Positions 19,143-20,763 of a DNA stretch of 20,763 nucleotides are shown piece by piece. This stretch comes from Bryobacterales bacterium (GTDB taxonomy: Bacteria > Acidobacteriota > Terriglobia > Bryobacterales > Bryobacteraceae). The notes under the pieces were generated by a model, which saw only the letters and a list, made by a program, of their open reading frames with translations, searched no databases and was not told where the DNA came from. The stretch spans positions 139-20,901 of the forward strand of contig PLMF01000197.1 of NCBI GenBank assembly GCA_003142355.1, in the 5' to 3' direction. Numbering within the stretch: position 1 is the stretch's first letter; each line of letters starts with the position of its first letter. The position numbers and the translations under genes are program-made.

Positions 19143-20063
19143 ATGCTTGCGATGTCTCCCACGAACAACCGGGAACTGCTGCGGAAGATGGCCGGCGTCT
19201 TCGTCCCCATCTCCACGCCGTTTGCCGATGACGAGGCGGTCGACTACGACGCCCTCATATTCAACCTCGGCCGCTACGCGCAAAGCGGCGTGCTCGGTTA
19301 TCTCGCCCTCGGATCCAACGGGGAGAACCGCAGCCTCACGGAAGAGGAAAAGATCCGCGTGCTTTCCACCATCGTGCGGCACAAGGGCGCGGGGAAGGTC
19401 GTCATGGCCGCCGCCACTTACGACGCCCAACGCGACACCGAGCGGTTTCTCCAGCAGGCTGCCGGCCTGGGGGCGGATTTCGGACTGGTCCTCTCGCCCG
19501 GTTATTTCCGCAAGCAGATGACCGACGATGTCCTGTTCCGCTACTTTTCCACCTTGGCGGACACCTCGCCCATCCCCCTGCTCATTTACAATGCCCCGGG
19601 CTTCTGCGGCGTTACCGTATCTCCCGCGCTGGCCGGGCGGCTGGCCGGCCACCCCGGAATCGCCGGCATGAAGGACAGCGCCTCGAGCGGCATCGAGCAG
19701 TTCCTGAAGTTCGAGAGCGATTCCTTCCACGTGCTCGCCGGCTCGGCCAACTTCCTGTTTCCGGCCATGATGAACGGCTCCGTCGGCGGCACGGTCTCGC
19801 TGGCCAATTCGTTCCCGAGCATCGTCATGGAGTTGTTCCGCCATGGCCAGGCGCGCGATCAGGCGCAGGGCGTTCCGCTCCAGGCGCGCGTCACCCGCAT
19901 CAACAAGACCATCTCCGGACCCTATGGCCCCTCGGGCGTGAAGGCGGCCATGAACCTGGGCGGATTCAAAGGCGGCATCCCCCGCCGGCCGCTTTTGCCG
20001 CTTACGGCCGCGCAGGTGGAAGAGATGCGCCAAGTTCTCGTCGACGAGGGGCTGCTCACGTGA
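19143..20063 (+). CDS. DapA/N-acetylneuraminate lyase superfamily aldolase
   Basis: A 306-residue class I aldolase of the dihydrodipicolinate synthase/N-acetylneuraminate lyase superfamily, normal length. The substrate loop LGSNGEN is at 56-62, the catalytic tyrosine is Tyr149 in LLIYNAPG, and the Schiff-base lysine is Lys177 in GIAGMKDSA. Such enzymes condense or cleave pyruvate with an aldehyde. The GSNGEN form and the kinase neighbours favour a catabolic 2-keto acid aldolase (for example 4-hydroxy-2-oxoglutarate or keto-deoxy sugar acid type) over lysine synthesis. The start is ATG at 19143; ATG at 19152 is possible. A TAGAAT (19122-19127) may be the -10 box, and GAGAG lies about 10 bases upstream of the start. 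The stop overlaps the dhaL start (GTGA). Confidence 0.88.
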   Translation: MLAMSPTNNRELLRKMAGVFVPISTPFADDEAVDYDALIFNLGRYAQSGVLGYLALGSNGENRSLTEEEKIRVLSTIVRHKGAGKVVMAAATYDAQRDTERFLQQAAGLGADFGLVLSPGYFRKQMTDDVLFRYFSTLADTSPIPLLIYNAPGFCGVTVSPALAGRLAGHPGIAGMKDSASSGIEQFLKFESDSFHVLAGSANFLFPAMMNGSVGGTVSLANSFPSIVMELFRHGQARDQAQGVPLQARVTRINKTISGPYGPSGVKAAMNLGGFKGGIPRRPLLPLTAAQVEEMRQVLVDEGLLT

Positions 20064-20704
20064 AGGGCGACCTGCCCGCGGTCGAACTCGTGGTGCGGAC
20101 CATCGCGGAGACCGCGGTCGCCAACGAGACCTACTTCTGCCAATTGGATTCCGTGGTTGGCGACGGCGATTTCGGCTATTCCCTGGCGCGGGGTTTCGAA
20201 AAGGTCCTGGAAAATTTCGACGGGTTCGACCGTTCGAGCCCCGGGGCCTTTCTCAAGAAAGTGGGCCTCGTGATTGCCAGCCGCGTGGGTGGAACATCCG
20301 GCCCTATCTGGGGTACGGCGTTTCTGCGCGCGGGAAGCGCGGCCGGCGACAAGACCGCGCTTTCCGGGGCCGACGTGGTGGCGATGCTGCGCGCCGCGGT
20401 CGCGGGCATCCAGGCGCGAGGAGGCGCTTCCCTCGGCGACAAGACCCTGCTCGACGCCCTGGTTCCGGCCATCGACCGCCTGGAAGCGGACCTGGCGGCC
20501 GGCGGAGCCGAAGCCCTGGCTAACGCCGCCCAGGTGGCCGAGCGTGCCGCAGCGGAGACCTCCGGGATGCTTGCCAAACGAGGCCGGGCTTCCTATACGG
20601 GAGAGCGCAGCATCGGCTCTCCCGATCCGGGTGCGGTTGCGATCGGAGTGATTGCGAGCCGCGTAAGCGCCGCCTGGCGCGAGTATTGTTCAGCCAAGGA
20701 GTAA
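20060..20704 (+). CDS. dhaL: Dihydroxyacetone kinase subunit DhaL (Dak2 domain)
   Basis: A 214-residue nucleotide-binding subunit. The magnesium/nucleotide motif LDSVVGDGDFGYSLARGF supplies aspartates 30, 35 and 37, the positions expected for DhaL; the residue after the last Asp is Phe where many DhaL have His. The GGTSGPIWGTAFLRAG loop, GDKTLLDALVPA and the C-terminal RGRASYTGERSIGSPDPGA element are all present. DhaL carries ATP or ADP and passes phosphate to the triose or tetrose bound covalently to DhaK. The start GTG at 20060 overlaps the aldolase stop (GTGA). The order aldolase-dhaL-dhaK differs from the dhaK-dhaL-dhaM of E. coli; no dhaM is seen within the window. Confidence 0.92.
   Translation: MKGDLPAVELVVRTIAETAVANETYFCQLDSVVGDGDFGYSLARGFEKVLENFDGFDRSSPGAFLKKVGLVIASRVGGTSGPIWGTAFLRAGSAAGDKTALSGADVVAMLRAAVAGIQARGGASLGDKTLLDALVPAIDRLEADLAAGGAEALANAAQVAERAAAETSGMLAKRGRASYTGERSIGSPDPGAVAIGVIASRVSAAWREYCSAKE
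20696..20701 (+). promoter_or_regulatory. Shine-Dalgarno for dhaK
   Basis: AAGGAG overlaps the end of dhaL and lies 12 bases before the ATG at 20714. An ATG at 20704 is closer but opens a frame that stops within ten codons, so 20714 is the real start. Confidence 0.5.
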
Positions 20705-20713
20705 TGGACCCTC

Positions 20714-20763
20714 ATGAGAAAATTCGTCAATGACCCCAAGCAGTTCGTACCCGAGATGCTGAA
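20714..20763 (+). CDS. dhaK: Dihydroxyacetone kinase subunit DhaK, N-terminal fragment
   Basis: Sixteen complete codons remain before the window ends, reading MRKFVNDPKQFVPEML. This is the conserved opening of DhaK (lysine, Asn-Asp-Pro, then VPEML). DhaK binds dihydroxyacetone or a related ketose through a histidine hemiaminal; that residue lies beyond the window. It follows dhaL by 9 bases, and the pairing supports the call despite the short length. Whether phosphate comes from ATP through DhaL or from a PTS-type DhaM cannot be decided here. Confidence 0.82.
   Translation, partial: MRKFVNDPKQFVPEML

Noticed and set aside
19143..20063. Annotation as dapA for lysine biosynthesis
   Set aside because: The catalytic Tyr and Lys are superfamily-wide, the substrate loop is GSNGEN rather than the GTTGE usual in lysine enzymes, and the gene is coupled to a dihydroxyacetone kinase subunit.
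1..20763. CRISPR arrays, tRNA or rRNA genes, prophage
   Set aside because: No spaced short repeats, cloverleaf-like or rRNA-like sequences, or phage structural genes were found by eye on either strand.

Overview
The window reads as chromosomal DNA of a high-GC soil Acidobacteriota, most likely the Solibacter/Bryobacter lineage. The strongest pointer is a TIGR03435-type secreted protein (2502-3455; FDVASIKPS near the mature N-terminus), a family greatly expanded in those genomes. A Tat-exported aldo/keto reductase with two ferredoxin-type clusters, a very long duplicated CPBP protease and a glycine-zipper exported protein fit the same group. I see no rRNA, tRNA, CRISPR array, phage genes or transposase.

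Layout. (1) 1-1595, plus strand: the end of a SCO1/SenC copper chaperone, a DUF420 membrane protein and an NAD(P)-binding epimerase-like protein, joined by ATGA overlaps. The first two are cytochrome oxidase assembly functions. (2) 1712-5020, plus: a membrane-anchored coiled-coil protein with a TTG start, the TIGR03435 protein, and an FGGY sugar kinase. (3) 4996-6982: a compact cassette between two perfect 38-bp direct repeats. It holds a HigB/HigA-type toxin-antitoxin pair (minus) and a HEAT-like repeat gene (plus), and its base and codon use is more A+T-rich than the surroundings. The repeat carries the stop codons of both flanking convergent genes, so the insertion broke neither. (4) 6950-9980, minus: a DUF697-like membrane protein, an exported glycine-zipper protein, a DsbA-like thiol oxidoreductase and an SDR; the last three overlap and probably form one operon. 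(5) 10030-11256, minus: the Tat/4Fe-4S aldo/keto reductase. (6) 11528-19059, minus: an SDR, then a tight four-gene run of a UbiE/MenG methyltransferase, a 1117-residue CPBP protease, an MFS transporter and a protein ending in a RecB/NucS-like PD-(D/E)xK nuclease fold. (7) 19143 to the end, plus: a DapA-family aldolase, DhaL and the start of DhaK, a probable small-carbohydrate breakdown operon.

Two themes stand out. The repeat-bounded toxin-antitoxin/HEAT cassette is the best candidate for a mobile or recently acquired unit. In addition, several genes have a -10-like hexamer ending only 6-8 bases before the start codon and no Shine-Dalgarno sequence. This suggests leaderless transcripts alongside ordinary SD-led genes (1712, 5990, 9067, 11256). 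Functions are assigned from motifs read by eye; no database search was run.
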